From NCBI RefSeq assembly GCF_963675585.1, contig NZ_OY776414.1:3017001-3081000 (forward strand): DNA of 64,000 bases. The letters are read 5' to 3'. The stretch's first letter is position 1. Every line of letters begins with the position of its first letter. The notes below the pieces were generated by a model. That model made no database searches. It had not been told where the DNA came from and saw only the letters and a list, made by a program, of their open reading frames with translations. Below, one piece after another: positions 62,523 to 64,000 of the stretch. Made by a program: the position numbers and the translations under genes. The DNA is from an uncultured Draconibacterium sp. (GTDB lineage Bacteria > Bacteroidota > Bacteroidia > Bacteroidales > Prolixibacteraceae).

Positions 62523-62659
62523 CAAAACATACATTTGTGCAAAACATACAATTTATCAATATATTTTTACATCAAAACATACAATTGAATCGACATTTGG
62601 CTTTACAATTAGCTTTTTACAGAACTGGCAACGTATCCAGAATGTAAGAACAAAACATA
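62523..62659. repeat. Direct repeats CAAAACATACA upstream of susC2
   Basis: Three exact 11-nt copies start at 62523, 62540 and 62573; a partial copy (CAAAACATA) starts at 62651. They lie upstream of the susC2 promoter block and could be binding sites for the operon's regulator (inference). The rest of the 394-bp gap is AT-rich. Confidence 0.45.
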
Positions 62660-62700
62660 TTGTATAACATATAAGGAACAAAAAAACACTTAAATCTCTT

Positions 62701-63417
62701 TTAAAGTATCGTTTTTAGTTCAAGCAAATGAGTAAAACAATACAAGGTATTTTTGTATTTATTTGAACGTGGATTCATAATCCCTCTTTTTTCGGCCGAA
62801 TAATACACCGAATCGATCCCAAATTTTAGTGCACCAATGATATCAACGTCCCAATCGTCTCCTATCATTAAACTCCTGCCCTTTTTTGCATTGCTTGATT
62901 TAATTGCATGCTCAAAGATTAAATGTCCGGGTTTTGGGCATTTTAGCTCTTCCGAAATAAAAACCTTCTCGAAAAAGGGAGCTAAACCTGAACTATGTAG
63001 TTTTTTATGTTGAACTTCAGAAAACCCGTTTGTAATTATGAATAATTTGTATCGCTCTTTTTTAAGGTATTCCAGCACATCTATAGTACCCGGTACCAAT
63101 ACCTTTTGTTTGGGCATTTCAGCCAGGTAAGCCGAATTCATTTCATCTGAATCGATGCCGGTAATTTGAAGCTGATCGAAAGTTAACTGAAAACGTTTCC
63201 GGGTGAGTTCTTTTTTAGAAATCTCTTTCTTCCGGTATGCTGCCCAAAGCAAATGGTTGATTTCTGAATACACATCAAAGAATTCGTCGAAAGTCCGATT
63301 CTGATTACCAATACCAAAAGCATGAAAAGTAATTTCCATGGTTAATTTTGAATTTTGCTTAAAATCCCATAAAGTATTGTCCAGATCGAAAAATAGATGC
63401 GTGTATTTCTTATTCAC
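62701..63417 (-). CDS. yjjG: YjjG-family HAD hydrolase (noncanonical pyrimidine nucleotidase)
   Basis: 238 residues of HAD subfamily I. Motif I DLDNTLWDF (nucleophile D11, acid D13), motif II ITNGFSE, motif III lysine in CPKPGHLIFE and motif IV MIGDDWDVDI are all present, with a helical cap between motifs I and II. Family members dephosphorylate pyrimidine and noncanonical nucleotides in the cytoplasm. The YjjG assignment rests on overall pattern and length; another HAD phosphatase cannot be fully excluded. 33 nt after the SGNH hydrolase gene on the same strand. Confidence 0.82.
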   Translation of the reverse strand: MNKKYTHLFFDLDNTLWDFKQNSKLTMEITFHAFGIGNQNRTFDEFFDVYSEINHLLWAAYRKKEISKKELTRKRFQLTFDQLQITGIDSDEMNSAYLAEMPKQKVLVPGTIDVLEYLKKERYKLFIITNGFSEVQHKKLHSSGLAPFFEKVFISEELKCPKPGHLIFEHAIKSSNAKKGRSLMIGDDWDVDIIGALKFGIDSVYYSAEKRGIMNPRSNKYKNTLYCFTHLLELKTIL

Positions 63418-63449
63418 CAGCTTTCAGTTTTGTTGAAACTCTAAAAGTA

Positions 63450-64000
63450 TTATTCTGAATAAGTATTTCCAACAAAAGAGTTAATATTTACGGTTTGAAT
63501 GTTTGCATTAAAATCGGAGTTAATCTGCTGAATTAAAAGATTGGCGACATAAGCATTTCCGCGCTGATTAAAATGCAGACCGTCAAGTGAAAAGATTCCA
63601 TTAATTCCAACATTACCTTCAACAGGCACGCCGTCGAAATAAAAAAGTTCATCCGAAATGAGCTCTCCCCATGCATCGGTTTTACCTGTTTCTGCAATTT
63701 TCCCAATCTCTGTATTTAAATCGAGCAGTTTAATACGCATTGGGTAATCGGCCACAAGACCAGTTATTACTTCGTTAAATTCATCAATACTGGTTTCAAT
63801 CTGCTGAATTTGATCTTGCTTTAAATACCCTGTTTCGTCAATGGGTACCAAAATTCCGATTCCGTTATCAATATCTTCTCTTGTAAGGCTGTATAAAAGC
63901 ATCTCATTTTCATTCAGCTGCCGGTATTTTTCCAAAGGTTCTCCATCGGGATAATAAGCTTCAGGCAAATCATTATCGATGATTATAAAACTTTGAGGAG
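63450..64000 (-). CDS. SGNH/GDSL-family hydrolase, C-terminal part
   Basis: The reading frame is open to the window edge, so the N-terminus, including any GDSL nucleophile and signal peptide, is missing. The 183 visible residues contain the block V catalytic pair in SLDGLHFNQRGNAYVANLLIQQIN (Asp and His) preceded by IFS. Proteins of this type in Bacteroidota are often lipoproteins acting as esterases on carbohydrates or lipids; the substrate is unknown. It may be co-transcribed with the HAD gene that follows by 33 nt. Confidence 0.82.
   Translation of the reverse strand, partial: PQSFIIIDNDLPEAYYPDGEPLEKYRQLNENEMLLYSLTREDIDNGIGILVPIDETGYLKQDQIQQIETSIDEFNEVITGLVADYPMRIKLLDLNTEIGKIAETGKTDAWGELISDELFYFDGVPVEGNVGINGIFSLDGLHFNQRGNAYVANLLIQQINSDFNANIQTVNINSFVGNTYSE

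Noticed and set aside
62523-62659. CRISPR-like repeats upstream of susC2
   Set aside because: The repeat unit is only 11 nt, spacing is irregular (17, 33, 78 nt) and there are no cas genes; operator sites are more likely.

Overview
The window comes from a Bacteroidota chromosome, most likely the order Bacteroidales/Marinilabiliales (Prolixibacteraceae-like; the family is inferred). Evidence: two SusC/SusD pairs, a type IX secretion (T9SS) sorting domain, TAnnTTTG promoter elements with few Shine-Dalgarno sites, a DUF4290-murA pair, a free-standing MeaB GTPase, the Bacteroidota-specific secreted family mislabelled 'asparagine synthetase B', and an rpmH / PASTA / rluD / ddl block. No tRNA, rRNA, CRISPR array, transposase or prophage gene was recognised.

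1-9.6 kb is housekeeping on the + strand: the end of a UvrD-type helicase, DUF4290, murA (Asp in place of the fosfomycin-target Cys), a secreted thioredoxin, grpE-dnaJ, a Crp/Fnr regulator, serA and transketolase. 9.6-12.1 kb is accessory: a GC-richer hairpin-rich intergenic block, an exported isochorismatase-family hydrolase and a tandem pair of secreted proteins of unknown function. 12.5-17.3 kb is one 1599-residue soluble hybrid histidine kinase (GAF, seven PAS, GAF, kinase, receiver). 17.4-20.8 kb is pta-ackA (acetate production and ATP) with a perfect intercistronic hairpin. 21.3-29.3 kb holds a VOC protein, an ECF sigma factor coupled to a TM-plus-beta-barrel protein, a lipoprotein serpin, three small lipoproteins (two of them tandem paralogues) and a FadL-like porin. 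29.5-33.4 kb has lpdA, meaB and a DUF1573 protein. 33.6-41 kb has a two-component system, a half-size TauE protein, rpmH (53 codons), PASTA protein, rluD, ddl and dnaB. 41.2-48.8 kb has the conserved secreted protein and a four-gene operon around an STN-containing TonB-dependent receptor.

48.8-62.7 kb is a double SusCD locus on the - strand: susC1-susD1, and susC2-susD2-PKD-like lipoprotein-arylsulfotransferase with a T9SS tail. The 1150-bp gap between the two units is the most interesting part. It contains (i) two copies of a structured element with compensatory base-pair changes and an 18-nt identical loop, one copy starting directly after the arylsulfotransferase stop codon; (ii) an orphan susC-type promoter, leader and start codon with no susC behind it; and (iii) leader hairpins with a G-rich loop that recur 62-72 nt before all three susC-type start codons while the stem sequence changes. 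Together these suggest an RNA-level regulatory layer on these SusCD operons, or the scar of a deleted one. The window ends with a YjjG-like HAD nucleotidase and the C-terminal part of an SGNH hydrolase.
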